Position numbers and translations under genes: made by a program. Positions 17,846 to 25,958 of a DNA stretch of 64,000 nt are shown one piece after another. A model generated the notes under the pieces. The model did not search any database. It had not been told where the DNA came from and was given only the letters and a program-made list of their open reading frames with translations. The DNA is taken from the NCBI RefSeq assembly GCF_032921865.1, contig NZ_CP136684.1, forward strand, positions 540,501 to 604,500. The letters are read 5' to 3'. How positions within the stretch are numbered: position 1 is the stretch's first letter; every line of letters starts with the position of its first letter. Source of the DNA: Thalassospira lucentensis (GTDB lineage Bacteria; Pseudomonadota; Alphaproteobacteria; Rhodospirillales; Thalassospiraceae).

Positions 17846-18934
17846 ATGCTCTATAATCTGCTTTATCCGCTGGCCGACCAGTTTCCGATCTTCAACCTGT
17901 TCCGTTACATCACGTTTCGGACCGGCGGCGCGATTATCACATCGCTTATTCTGGCCTTTGTGCTGGGCCCGTCCCTGATCAACTGGCTGCGCTCCAAACA
18001 AAGCGAAGGCCAGCCGATCCGCGATGACGGCCCCGAAAGCCACCTTCTGACCAAAAAGGGCACGCCGACGATGGGCGGCCTTTTGCTGTTGCTGTGCACC
18101 TCCATCGGCACCCTTTTGTGGGCGGATCTGTCCAATGCCTATGTCTGGGCGGTGCTGCTGGTGACCATCGGTTACGGGTTCCTCGGCTTCCTTGATGATT
18201 TCCTGAAAGTTTCCAAACGCAATACCAAGGGCCTGCCGGGCAAACTGAAGCTGCTCGGCCAGTTTTCGATTGCCGCGGCTGCCGCATGGTGGATTTCCAC
18301 CAACACCGCCGATCCGCTATCGACCGCCCTTGCCTTCCCGTTTTTCAAGAACTTCCTGCTTGATCTCGGCTGGTTCTTTGTGCCCTTCGCCATGTTTGTC
18401 ATGGTCGGCGCGTCCAACGCGGTCAACCTGACCGACGGTCTTGATGGCCTTGCCATCGTGCCGGTGATGATTGCCGCGGCCAGCTTCGCGCTCATCACCT
18501 ATCTGATCGGCAACATCCAGTTCGCCGAATATCTGCAGGTCCATTATGTCGCCGGATCGGGCGAACTGACCATCTTCCTTGGTGCCCTTGTCGGGGCTGG
18601 TCTTGGCTTCCTTTGGTACAACGCCCCGCCTGCCATGGTGTTCATGGGCGATACCGGGTCGCTGGCCTTGGGCGGTGCGCTGGGTGCGGTTTCGGTTGTC
18701 ACCAAACACGAACTGGTCCTTGCCATCATCGGTGGTCTGTTTGTCCTTGAAACGCTGTCGGTGATCATTCAGGTCGGCTCGTTCAAAATGACCGGCAAGC
18801 GCGTGTTTCGCATGGCGCCGCTGCATCACCATTTCGAAAAAAAGGGCTGGCAGGAACCGACCATCGTTATCCGGTTCTGGATCATTGCCGTCATTCTGGC
18901 CCTTGTCGGGCTGGCAACGCTTAAACTCCGTTAA
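17846..18934 (+). CDS. mraY: Phospho-MurNAc-pentapeptide transferase MraY
   Basis: 362-residue integral membrane enzyme with about ten helices that makes lipid I from undecaprenyl phosphate. Family signatures: [11 protein letters not shown], the metal-binding [22 protein letters not shown], and the C-terminal HHHFEKKGW. The ATG at 17846 begins the usual [12 protein letters not shown]. It lies 24 nt after murF. Confidence 0.96.
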   Translation: MLYNLLYPLADQFPIFNLFRYITFRTGGAIITSLILAFVLGPSLINWLRSKQSEGQPIRDDGPESHLLTKKGTPTMGGLLLLLCTSIGTLLWADLSNAYVWAVLLVTIGYGFLGFLDDFLKVSKRNTKGLPGKLKLLGQFSIAAAAAWWISTNTADPLSTALAFPFFKNFLLDLGWFFVPFAMFVMVGASNAVNLTDGLDGLAIVPVMIAAASFALITYLIGNIQFAEYLQVHYVAGSGELTIFLGALVGAGLGFLWYNAPPAMVFMGDTGSLALGGALGAVSVVTKHELVLAIIGGLFVLETLSVIIQVGSFKMTGKRVFRMAPLHHHFEKKGWQEPTIVIRFWIIAVILALVGLATLKLR

Positions 18935-18951
18935 ATTAAGGACATCCCGCC

Positions 18952-20358
18952 TTGATCGACCTGTCACATCTGCGCGGCAAAACCATCGCGGTTCTGGGTC
19001 TGGGCAAATCCGGACTGGCCAGTGTCAAGGCACTGGTCAATGGCGGTGCCATCGTCTGGGCATGGGATGACAACGCGGAAAGCCGTGGCCAGCTAGAGGC
19101 CTTCGGCCTCGCCCCGATCAATCTCGCGGAATGTGACTGGACCGAACCCGATATGCTGGTCATCAGCCCCGGCATTCCGTCCACCTTCCCGACCCCGCAT
19201 CCTGCGGCCGAAAAGGCGCGCCGTGCGGGCAAGCCGATCATCTGCGATGTCGAACTGCTGTGCACCGCCCTTCCCGATGTACCCAGCATCGCGATCACCG
19301 GCACCAACGGCAAATCAACCACGACCGCCCTGACCGCCCATATCCTGTCAAACGCCGGGATCAAGACTCAGGCGGGCGGCAATCTTGGCAATCCGGCCCT
19401 GGGATTTGATCCCGCCGGTCCCGATGACTGCTTTGTGCTGGAACTCTCATCCTATCAACTCGAACTGCTCCATGACGCCAGTTTCGATGCCTGCGGCCTG
19501 CTCAACATCACGCCCGATCATCTGGATCGTCACGGCGGCATGGATGGCTATATCGGTGCCAAACGCCGCGTCTTTGCGCGCAACAAGGGCCCGAAATGGG
19601 CAGTGATTTCGGTCGATGACGATCCCTGCGCGCGCATGGCGGTTGAACTCGCCCGCGAAGGCGGTCGCCGCGTGATCGAGGTATCGGTCCATAAACCGGC
19701 CCCGCATGGCATTTACGTTGAAAATGGCTGGCTGATCGATGATCTGTCGGGCGCACAGGCCCGGATCATGGATCTGGTCACGGTCGCCCATATGCCCGGC
19801 GTCCATAACTGGCAAAACATCGCATTCGCCTATGCCCTTTGCCGGGCACGCGGGGTTGTGGCATCGAAAATCATCGAAGGCATCATGACCTTCCCCGGCC
19901 TCGCCCACCGGCAGGAACGGCTGGGCATGGCCGATGGCGTCACCTTTGTGAATGACAGCAAGGCGACCAACGCCGAAGCCACCGCCAAGGCCCTTTCGGC
20001 CTATCGTGATATCTACTGGATTTTGGGTGGCAAACCCAAGGAAGGCGGCATTGACGGCCTGCAGGCATTTTATCCGCAAATCAAAAAGGCCTATCTGATC
20101 GGCGCTGCCGCCGATGCCTTTGCCGAAACGCTGGGCGATGACCTGCCATGGCAGAAATGCGAAACGCTGGATCGCGCCACCGCGGCAGCCTTCCTTGACG
20201 CCAGGGAAGGCATCGCATCACGCGCAGTCGATATGCCGGTCGTGCTGCTCTCGCCGGCCTGCGCATCGTTCGATCAGTTCAAAAGTTTCGAAGCCCGCGG
20301 CGATGCCTTCCGCGACCTGTTTAACGCGCTGGCACATGCCGGGCAGGAGAAACCATGA
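18952..20358 (+). CDS. murD: UDP-MurNAc-L-Ala-D-Glu synthetase MurD
   Basis: 468-residue Mur ligase adding D-glutamate. It has the N-terminal GLGKSGLASVKAL dinucleotide-like fold, ATP loop GTNGKSTTT, NITPDHLDRHG and the C-terminal VNDSKATNAEAT block. Initiation is at a TTG (18952) after AAGGAC; no ATG gives a complete first beta strand. It starts 17 nt after mraY and overlaps ftsW by 4 nt. Confidence 0.95.
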   Translation: MIDLSHLRGKTIAVLGLGKSGLASVKALVNGGAIVWAWDDNAESRGQLEAFGLAPINLAECDWTEPDMLVISPGIPSTFPTPHPAAEKARRAGKPIICDVELLCTALPDVPSIAITGTNGKSTTTALTAHILSNAGIKTQAGGNLGNPALGFDPAGPDDCFVLELSSYQLELLHDASFDACGLLNITPDHLDRHGGMDGYIGAKRRVFARNKGPKWAVISVDDDPCARMAVELAREGGRRVIEVSVHKPAPHGIYVENGWLIDDLSGAQARIMDLVTVAHMPGVHNWQNIAFAYALCRARGVVASKIIEGIMTFPGLAHRQERLGMADGVTFVNDSKATNAEATAKALSAYRDIYWILGGKPKEGGIDGLQAFYPQIKKAYLIGAAADAFAETLGDDLPWQKCETLDRATAAAFLDAREGIASRAVDMPVVLLSPACASFDQFKSFEARGDAFRDLFNALAHAGQEKP

Positions 20359-21500
20359 AAACCCTGTTTGGCAACAGCACCAACAACAACATCGCCTTTT
20401 CGCGCGCCGATACCTCGGTGCTCGGCATCTGGTGGTGGACGGTGGATCGCTGGATGCTGGCCGCGGTCATCCTGCTGATGGGGATTGGCGCGCTGCTGGT
20501 CATGTCGGCAAGCCCGCCGGTGGCGGACCGCATTAATGTCGACAGCTTCCATTTCGTCCGCCGGCAGTTCGTCTTCCTCGGCCTTGCCGCCATCTGCGCC
20601 TTTGGCATTTCGCTGCTTTCGATCAAATGGGTGCGGCGCCTGGCCTCGATCATGTTTCTGGGCGTGATCTGCCTTCTGATCATTACCCCCTTTGTCGGCT
20701 CGGAAATCAAGGGTGCTGTGCGCTGGATTCATCTGGCCGGGATCACCCTGCAACCGTCCGAATTCCTCAAGCCCTGCTTTGCGGTTGTGGTGGCCTGGAT
20801 GTTTTCCGAAGGCCGGCTTAACCCGAACTTCCCGGGCTATATCGTCTCCTGCATGCTGCTTGCGACCTGCATCATCCTTCTGATGATCCAGCCCGACTTT
20901 GGCCAGACCGTGGTGGTCACCGCCATCTGGTCGACCCAGATTTTCCTCGCAGGCCTGCCGATGGTGCTGGTCTTTGGCCTTGGCCTTGGCGTGGTCGGCC
21001 TGGCGGTTGGCGCCTATCTGGTGCTGCCGCACGTGCAGTCGCGTGTGGACCGCTTCCTGGATCCGGCATCGGGCGACAACTATCAGATCGACCGCTCGAT
21101 GGAGGCCTTCATGAATGGCGGCCTGATGGGTCAGGGCCCCGGCGAGGGTTCGGTGAAAAACTACCTGCCCGACGCCCATTCCGACTTCATCTTTGCCGTC
21201 GCGGGCGAAGAATTCGGCCTTCTGTTCTGCGTTCTCGTGGTTGGTGTGTTCAGCTTCGTCATCATGCGCGGCCTCTCGCGCCTGATGGGCGAACGCAACC
21301 TGTTTGTCGTGCTGGCCGTCACCGGCATTCTGGTCCAGTTCGGTTTGCAGGCCGTGATCAACATGGCCTCCACCCTGCAACTGGTCCCGCCAAAAGGCAT
21401 GACCCTGCCCTTCATCTCCTATGGCGGCTCCGCCACGATTGGCATCGCGATCGGCATGGGCTTCGTTCTGGCCTTAACCCGCAAACGCCCGGGCGAATAA
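20355..21500 (+). CDS. ftsW: Septal peptidoglycan polymerase FtsW
   Basis: 381-residue SEDS-family glycosyltransferase with about ten membrane helices. It polymerises septal glycan from lipid II together with FtsI. Conserved segments include GSEIKGAVRWIHLAGITLQPSEFLKP, LPDAHSDFIFAVAGEEFG and the C-terminal PFISYGGSATIG. It overlaps murD by 4 nt. murG normally follows within a few nucleotides; here the cluster is interrupted for 4.4 kb. Confidence 0.96.
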   Translation: MKTLFGNSTNNNIAFSRADTSVLGIWWWTVDRWMLAAVILLMGIGALLVMSASPPVADRINVDSFHFVRRQFVFLGLAAICAFGISLLSIKWVRRLASIMFLGVICLLIITPFVGSEIKGAVRWIHLAGITLQPSEFLKPCFAVVVAWMFSEGRLNPNFPGYIVSCMLLATCIILLMIQPDFGQTVVVTAIWSTQIFLAGLPMVLVFGLGLGVVGLAVGAYLVLPHVQSRVDRFLDPASGDNYQIDRSMEAFMNGGLMGQGPGEGSVKNYLPDAHSDFIFAVAGEEFGLLFCVLVVGVFSFVIMRGLSRLMGERNLFVVLAVTGILVQFGLQAVINMASTLQLVPPKGMTLPFISYGGSATIGIAIGMGFVLALTRKRPGE

Positions 21501-21529
21501 GCCAACCGCCACAGAACATCGTTTTGATT

Positions 21530-21880
21530 TTACAATGCCAATTGGTCTTTAAACTCTTTGGATAGCAAATCTCGGATCACAGACGCCTGTAATCGAATTT
21601 GAATCCATTCGACGGAAAAGTACGCGGCCCAAGGGTCTGATACTTCAGGAAGCTTATCAATAGCCGCAATAAATTCCGAAATGCACCGGCGCAGAAATGG
21701 GCTCATTTTTTCGGCATTCTCGTCTACCCATTCGGTCAGCAACATATCGTCGATTGCATTGCACATTTCATCGGGGGAACTGACCCATTTCCCAATGCCA
21801 AACCAACTTTCCCTTTGATATTCAACATCAGAGAAATCAGTAAATAGTGATAAGATCCTGACAACCGTTAGATCATTCAT
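21530..21880 (-). CDS. Orphan AT-rich protein of unknown function
   Basis: 116-residue acidic, aromatic-rich, probably all-helical protein (MNDLTVVRILSLFTDFSDVE...). No signal peptide, membrane helix or recognised motif. Its composition is visibly AT-richer than ftsW and murG, and it runs against the direction of the cluster, both signs of acquisition. Size, acidity and isolation would suit an immunity-type protein, but that is only a guess. The ATG at 21880 is clear; the ribosome-binding site is weak. Confidence 0.6.
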   Translation of the reverse strand: MNDLTVVRILSLFTDFSDVEYQRESWFGIGKWVSSPDEMCNAIDDMLLTEWVDENAEKMSPFLRRCISEFIAAIDKLPEVSDPWAAYFSVEWIQIRLQASVIRDLLSKEFKDQLAL

Positions 21881-21955
21881 CGACTGAACCTAAAATCAAA
21901 AACAGCACGAAAATCACCCAAGACACTATCACTTTCGTCGAATCATCCAAACCAC

Positions 21956-21983
21956 CGTCACTCCCGCGAAAGCGGGAGTCCAT
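21956..21983. repeat. REP-like palindrome, copy 1
   Basis: CGTCACTCCCGC-GAAA-GCGGGAGTCCAT: 7-bp stem CTCCCGC/GCGGGAG with a 4-nt loop. First of six related elements between ftsW and murG. Confidence 0.85.
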
Positions 21984-22062
21984 CTCGCCAAACGCTCTGC
22001 GCGCAATGCCTGCGCACCTTCCCGATCACCACAGCGATCGTTGTCCATGACAACTTTTGTTG

Positions 22063-22105
22063 TTGACGCCACCGTCAATAAAGTGGATCATGCACCGTAC
22101 ACGGT
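22063..22105 (+). promoter_or_regulatory. Probable promoter and operator of the toxin-antitoxin pair
   Basis: TTGACG at 22063-22068 and GATCAT at 22086-22091 are 17 nt apart. Just downstream lies the inverted repeat ACCGT-AC-ACGGT (22094-22105), ending 15 nt before the toxin start codon. The layout suits autorepression by the antitoxin or the toxin-antitoxin complex. Confidence 0.5.
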
Positions 22106-22120
22106 ACAGATCGGGATCAG

Positions 22121-22459
22121 ATGAAGAAACTTGAAGCACGTTTCTTCCGAACCCTTGGCGGGATTGAACCTGTCCGGGAATTTCTCAAGGAACTTGCGCC
22201 GCAAGACCGCAAAACACTCGGCATGGACATCGCCACCGTGGAATATGGCTGGCCTGTCGGCATGCCAGCCTGCCGGTCATTAGGCAAAGGTCTTTGGGAA
22301 GTCCGCAGCAACATTTCCGACAAAAGGATTGTCAGGGTTGTTTTCTGCATCGCCGACGGTGAAATGCTTTTGCTTCATGCCTTCATCAAGAAAACGCAAA
22401 AAACGCCCCAAACCGACTTTGACCTTGCTCTGACGCGCAAGAAGGAACTGGAACAATGA
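22121..22459 (+). CDS. higB: RelE/HigB-type toxin (Gp49-like family)
   Basis: 112-residue basic protein: MKKLEARFFRTLGGIEPVRE, then LGKGLWEVRSNISDKRIVRVVFC and LLLHAFIKKTQKTP, the three-strand core and C-terminal basic helix of HigB/RelE mRNA interferases. The sequence pattern 'lg.glwElR......riR..y......i.lLhgF.Kk....p' is that of phage Gp49-like toxins. The toxin gene precedes the antitoxin, the HigBA order. Stop and start overlap by 4 nt. The gene symbol is a family-level label. Confidence 0.82.
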   Translation: MKKLEARFFRTLGGIEPVREFLKELAPQDRKTLGMDIATVEYGWPVGMPACRSLGKGLWEVRSNISDKRIVRVVFCIADGEMLLLHAFIKKTQKTPQTDFDLALTRKKELEQ

Positions 22460-22734
22460 CCAACCATACTGGCTCTTCTTTTGACGACTTTCTCGAAGAA
22501 GAAGGCATTCGCGAAGAAGTCGAAACCGTGGCCATCAAGCGAGTCCTCGCGTGGCAACTGCGTCAGGAAATGGAAAAGCAAAATCTGAGCAAGGCCGAAA
22601 TGGCCCGCCTGATGAAAACAAGCCGCACCCAGCTTGAACGCCTGCTTGATGACACCAACGACAAGGTGCAGCTCGACACGATCCAGCGCGGCGCCAAGGC
22701 CGTCGGCCGCACGCTCAAGCTCGAACTGGTCTAA
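22456..22734 (+). CDS. higA: HigA/Xre-type antitoxin
   Basis: 92-residue protein with an acidic N-terminus (SFDDFLEEEGIREEVE) and a helix-turn-helix (about 40-75: LSKAEMARLMKTSRTQLERLLDD). It ends VQLDTIQRGAKAVGRTLKLELV, as in Xre antitoxins paired with Gp49-like toxins. It should neutralise the preceding toxin and repress the shared promoter. Translation is coupled to the toxin through an ATGA overlap. Confidence 0.83.
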   Translation: MTNHTGSSFDDFLEEEGIREEVETVAIKRVLAWQLRQEMEKQNLSKAEMARLMKTSRTQLERLLDDTNDKVQLDTIQRGAKAVGRTLKLELV

Positions 22735-22755
22735 GCCCCCACATCTCCACTCTCT

Positions 22756-22782
22756 CGTCACTTCCGCGAAAGCAGGAGCCCC
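22756..22782. repeat. REP-like palindrome, degenerate copy 2
   Basis: CGTCACTTCCGC-GAAA-GCAGGAGCCCC keeps the frame of the other copies but has two changes in the stem, so the hairpin is weakened. It lies directly after the antitoxin gene. Confidence 0.65.
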
Positions 22783-22834
22783 AACACAGCCAGCCCGACA
22801 GCGCATAGCTGCCCGGTTGATTCCGCATATTGAC

Positions 22835-22854
22835 ATATCGGAAAATCCCGATAT
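22835..22854. promoter_or_regulatory. ArsR-type operator O1
   Basis: ATATCG-N8-CGATAT, a perfect inverted repeat ending 10 nt before the ArsR start codon. An element of identical layout lies before the next gene (23183-23202), which points to one regulator for both. Confidence 0.7.
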
Positions 22855-22864
22855 ATTTCACGTC

Positions 22865-23167
22865 ATGGAAATGCTCGAAATATTCAAAGCCCTCTCGAAC
22901 CGGACCCGCCTTGAAATCCTCAAAGGCTTGAAAGAGCCTGCGAAGAACTTTCCTCCGCAGGATGAAGGCGACGTCGATACGGTTGGAGTTTGCGTCAGCA
23001 GTATTCAGGAAGGTGTCGGACTGTCGCAATCGACGGTGTCCGATTACCTTGCGACGCTGCAACGGGTGGGTCTGGTGGAAGTCAGACGCATCGGTCAGTG
23101 GACCTACTACAAGCGGAACGAAGCAACCATCCGCGCTCTTGCCGAGGCTATCGGAAAAGAACTGTAG
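22865..23167 (+). CDS. ArsR-family winged-helix repressor
   Basis: 100-residue winged helix-turn-helix protein: LEIFKALSNRTRLEILKGL, recognition helix GLSQSTVSDYLATLQRVGLVEVRR and the wing IGQWTYYKRN. Compared with metal sensors of the family the ELCVCDL metal box is absent; only Cys43 (VGVCVSSI) remains, next to the recognition helix. This suggests a redox or electrophile sensor rather than a metal sensor. It is flanked by two ATATCG-N8-CGATAT repeats. It precedes a quinone oxidoreductase by 62 nt. The ATG at 22865 was chosen because it opens the conserved fold and lies just after operator O1. Confidence 0.85.
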   Translation: MEMLEIFKALSNRTRLEILKGLKEPAKNFPPQDEGDVDTVGVCVSSIQEGVGLSQSTVSDYLATLQRVGLVEVRRIGQWTYYKRNEATIRALAEAIGKEL

Positions 23168-23182
23168 TTTTTTTGCCCGAAT

Positions 23183-23202
23183 ATATCGAGAAATTGCGAT
23201 AT
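23183..23202. promoter_or_regulatory. ArsR-type operator O2
   Basis: A second ATATCG-N8-CGATAT inverted repeat, 27 nt before the oxidoreductase start codon. The N8 core differs from O1, so the shared arms are the likely recognition element. Confidence 0.7.
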
Positions 23203-23229
23203 CCCTTTTTGCCGAAATAAGGCAGTAAA

Positions 23230-24207
23230 ATGAAAGTCCAGACAATGAAAGCTCAGATACTCAAATCCTTTGGCGGCCCGGAAGCCTTTGAACTTCAGGA
23301 CGTCGCCAAGCCCGTCCCGCAGGCCGGACAGGTCCTTGTCCGTGTCCACGCCACCTCCATCAATCCGCTGGATTATCAGGTCCGGCGCGGTGATTATCCC
23401 GATTATGTACCCCTGCCCGCCATTACCGGGCATGACGTTTCGGGCGTCGTCGAAAGCGTCGGCCCCGGCGTGACCAGCTTCGTCCCCGGTGATGAAGTCT
23501 GGTACACCCCGCAGATTTTTGACGGGGACGGAAGCTACGCCGAATACCATGTCGCTTCGGAAAAAATTATTGGCAAAAAACCGGCCTCGCTCAGCCACCT
23601 CGAAGCCGCCAGTCTGACGCTGGTCGGCGGCACGGCGTGGGAGGCACTGGTGGTGCGTGCGGGCCTTCGTGTCGGTGAAAGCATCCTGATCCACGGCGGT
23701 GCCGGCGGTGTCGGCCATGTGGCAATCCAGGTCGCGAAAGCCATAGGTGCCAAGGTCTTCACCACCGTACGCGAAGATAACTTCGAATTCGCCCAAAGCC
23801 TCGGCGCGGACGTCCTCATCGACTACACCAAGGAGGATTATGTCGATGCCATCCTGCGCGAAACCGATGGCAAAGGGGTGGATGTCATCTTTGACACCAT
23901 CGGCGGCAATACACTCGCCAAAAGTGCCGATGCACTGGCCCAGCTTGGCCGTGTCGTCTCGATTGTCGATATCGCACAGCCGCAGAACCTGATCGAAGCC
24001 TGGGGCAAAAACGCCAGCTACCACTTCGTGTTCACCCGCCAGAACCGGGGCAAGCTTGACGAGCTAAGCACCCTGATCGAACGCGGCCAGCTCCGCCCCC
24101 ATGTCGGTGCCGTCTATTCACTGGCCGACATCCCGCTTGCCCACGCCCGGCTGGAAAACCCCGATAACGGCCTCCGGGGGAAAATCGCGATCAAGGTCGC
24201 TCCATAA
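23230..24207 (+). CDS. Quinone oxidoreductase-like MDR protein
   Basis: 325-residue medium-chain dehydrogenase/reductase with a GroES-like N-terminal domain (about 20-130) and Rossmann domain containing the NADPH loop [20 protein letters not shown] (about 155-175). No structural-zinc cysteine cluster is present, typical of quinone reductase-like members (zeta-crystallin type). It probably reduces quinones or reactive enones with NADPH. An ArsR repressor gene and matching operators lie upstream, which suggests induction by an electrophile. An alternative ATG lies 15 nt downstream. Confidence 0.87.
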   Translation: MKVQTMKAQILKSFGGPEAFELQDVAKPVPQAGQVLVRVHATSINPLDYQVRRGDYPDYVPLPAITGHDVSGVVESVGPGVTSFVPGDEVWYTPQIFDGDGSYAEYHVASEKIIGKKPASLSHLEAASLTLVGGTAWEALVVRAGLRVGESILIHGGAGGVGHVAIQVAKAIGAKVFTTVREDNFEFAQSLGADVLIDYTKEDYVDAILRETDGKGVDVIFDTIGGNTLAKSADALAQLGRVVSIVDIAQPQNLIEAWGKNASYHFVFTRQNRGKLDELSTLIERGQLRPHVGAVYSLADIPLAHARLENPDNGLRGKIAIKVAP

Positions 24208-24247
24208 CCCGGCAACCACCCGACCACAACCTAACAACACCTCGACA

Positions 24248-24276
24248 ACGCCGCACCTTCTGGTGCGGCGTTTCCT
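24248..24276 (+). terminator. Rho-independent terminator after the oxidoreductase
   Basis: ACGCCGCACC (24248-24257) pairs with GGTGCGGCGT (24262-24271) across a TTCT loop, followed by TTCCTTTCC. Confidence 0.8.
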
Positions 24277-24312
24277 TTCCGGACAGGCCCCTTATCCTGC
24301 TTCCGCCAAAAC

Positions 24313-24339
24313 TGGATTCCCGCCTTCGCGGGAATGACG
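24313..24339. repeat. REP-like palindrome, copy 3 (inverted)
   Basis: TGGATTCCCGC-CTTC-GCGGGAATGACG. Orientation is opposite to copy 4, with which it forms a pair 39 nt apart. Confidence 0.85.
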
Positions 24340-24378
24340 ACAAAGGGGCAGCGACCGCTCCCCACCCCCAAAACCCAC

Positions 24379-24405
24379 CGTCACTCCCGCGAACGCGGGA
24401 GTCCA
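24379..24405. repeat. REP-like palindrome, copy 4
   Basis: CGTCACTCCCGC-GAAC-GCGGGAGTCCA, facing copy 3. Together they sit between the oxidoreductase terminator and the GNAT gene. Confidence 0.85.
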
Positions 24406-24499
24406 GCCTGCCCCTTCCTCAAAAACACCAGCCTTGATTGACTTTTAGCGATACAGTACCCGCACCTGTTCGCCCCAAACACGACACCAAGGCCCCACC

Positions 24500-24964
24500 A
24501 TGATCAAAATCCAGCACGCCGAACCCCGCCACCGCACCGGATGGGAACGCCTCTGGCGGCAAAACATCATCCAGTTCGGCGCACCCGACATGCCAAACGA
24601 CGTGATTGATGGCCTGTGGCAGCGCATCCTTGATCCCGGCCACCCGATGCAGGCATGGCTGGCCTTGGATCATGACCAAGATGATGATGACCAATCCGTC
24701 ATCGGACTGGCCCACCTGATTATCCACCCGCACACCTTCACGCTGCGCGATGTCGCCTATCTCGAAGATTTCTGGGTATCACCCGATCACCGAAGCCGCG
24801 GCATCGGCGGCCTGATGATGGATGCCCTGCAGGAACAGGCCAGACAAAACAACTGGCTCCGCCTCTACTGGCTCACCGCCAGCGACAACCACGGCGCCCA
24901 ACGCCTCTATGACCGGCTGGCAAAACGGGTTGATTCGGTGCTGTATAAGATTGATACAATTTAA
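24500..24964 (+). CDS. GNAT-family N-acetyltransferase
   Basis: 154-residue acetyltransferase. The acetyl-CoA loop is the RSRGIGGLMMDALQEQARQ segment (about 98-116, Q/R-x-x-G-x-G/A type), after the LEDFWVSPDHR strand, followed by LYWLTASDNHGAQRLYDRLAKR. Substrate unknown. AAGG lies 9 nt before the ATG. It is flanked upstream by a REP pair and downstream by AT-rich DNA, and belongs to the accessory segment between ftsW and murG. Confidence 0.85.
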   Translation: MIKIQHAEPRHRTGWERLWRQNIIQFGAPDMPNDVIDGLWQRILDPGHPMQAWLALDHDQDDDDQSVIGLAHLIIHPHTFTLRDVAYLEDFWVSPDHRSRGIGGLMMDALQEQARQNNWLRLYWLTASDNHGAQRLYDRLAKRVDSVLYKIDTI

Positions 24965-25114
24965 AAGTTACACCATTAAAAATTCATACAACCAACGAGA
25001 TATTATCCTATCTTTACTTCCCAGTAAGTCCGCAACCATATGCCAAATATAGTGACATTGGACGCCAATTAAATACACTTAAAGTTGAATTTCAATATAT
25101 CGGGAAACATTTCA

Positions 25115-25648
25115 ATGATCGACGAGAAAGAAAAATTAACAGACTACGATCACTACGCAATATCTCGCGTAGATACTGTTCAAAACTGGCGAATGGATGT
25201 GTTGAGCCACACTCACACTATCGCCAATGACAGCATCAAAAGCCTGATACTACTGAATGGGGGAACTATTCCTGCTTTAGCCACATTGAAAAGCTTATCA
25301 CCAGCACCTGAAATTCAGGGATTATTTGCAGCTGTTGCACTTTTCATGCTTGGCCTGTTATTCGCCCTTTTCGCACAGCTCTCAATGCACATATCTCTCA
25401 GAATGATGGGACGACATTTTGATGCTGTCACCAGCGATTTCATCGACGCCTACAGAGCGTACCGAAAAGGTGGTGACAAATCCTCAAACGCGAAGGTTTT
25501 TGAAGAAAGGACAGACCAATCGTTGCTCAACGAAGCCAAAGAAAAGAAATGGAATCAAAGAGCTAGAATTTCTACGTTTCTCTCTTTACTATCATTTATC
25601 ATCGGTGCGTTTGTCGCAATGTACGCATTCTACCCGGCAGCATCGTAG
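25115..25648 (+). CDS. AT-rich orphan membrane protein
   Basis: 177-residue protein of unknown function. It has a hydrophilic N-terminus (MIDEKEKLTDYDHYAISR), hydrophobic stretches at about 37-60 and 68-92 (LFAAVALFMLGLLFALFAQ), a charged loop, and a C-terminal helix (FLSLLSFIIGAFVAMYAF). This suggests three membrane helices with a cytosolic segment of about 55 residues before the last. The DNA is markedly AT-richer than the neighbouring mur genes. The ATG at 25115 follows GGGAAA; a TTG start 30 nt upstream is less likely. No homologue is recognised. Confidence 0.65.
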   Translation: MIDEKEKLTDYDHYAISRVDTVQNWRMDVLSHTHTIANDSIKSLILLNGGTIPALATLKSLSPAPEIQGLFAAVALFMLGLLFALFAQLSMHISLRMMGRHFDAVTSDFIDAYRAYRKGGDKSSNAKVFEERTDQSLLNEAKEKKWNQRARISTFLSLLSFIIGAFVAMYAFYPAAS

Positions 25649-25691
25649 TCCGATGACTAAACTTTAAGCCTAATAACCTGCAGCGAATTAC

Positions 25692-25715
25692 ATTCCCGCC
25701 TGCGCGGGAATGACG
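25692..25715. repeat. REP-like palindrome, copy 5 (inverted)
   Basis: ATTCCCGC-CTGC-GCGGGAATGACG, paired with copy 6 34 nt downstream in opposite orientation. Confidence 0.85.
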
Positions 25716-25749
25716 AACCGGGGGTTCACTCTCCAACCACAAGAACCAC

Positions 25750-25777
25750 CGTCACTCCCGCGAACGCGGGAGTCCAT
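25750..25777. repeat. REP-like palindrome, copy 6
   Basis: CGTCACTCCCGC-GAAC-GCGGGAGTCCAT. It is the last copy before murG, so the set of repeats ends where the conserved cluster resumes. The remaining DNA up to murG (25778-25958) shows no clear promoter. Confidence 0.85.
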
Positions 25778-25958
25778 CGCGCCATAGGCTCGGTCTTGCC
25801 TAAGACGTCAAAGCCGCCCGTCCTCTCAAAACTTCAAAACGCACCAATCCACCCCAAAAAAACGACAAAATCCTCGCCTACAAACACCCGCGCTTGAAGG
25901 GATGTTAACCTTTCTCGGGTTCTGATAGGGGCAAACCGTCGTTGCATATGTGGATCTG

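Noticed and set aside
20274..21380. 368-codon minus strand frame inside ftsW
   Set aside because: Same artefact: long, His/Asp/Gln-rich, fully antisense to a strongly conserved membrane protein.
21956..25777. Possible CRISPR array from repeated palindromes
   Set aside because: Only six copies, irregular distances of tens to thousands of nucleotides, both orientations and genes in between; these are REP-like elements.
25894..25928. TTGAAG with a downstream GATAGG as murG promoter
   Set aside because: Spacing near 24 nt and a poor -10; not convincing although murG must have a promoter nearby.
21501..25958. Prophage or integrative element in the ftsW-murG gap
   Set aside because: No integrase, attachment-site duplication, tRNA target or phage structural genes are visible.
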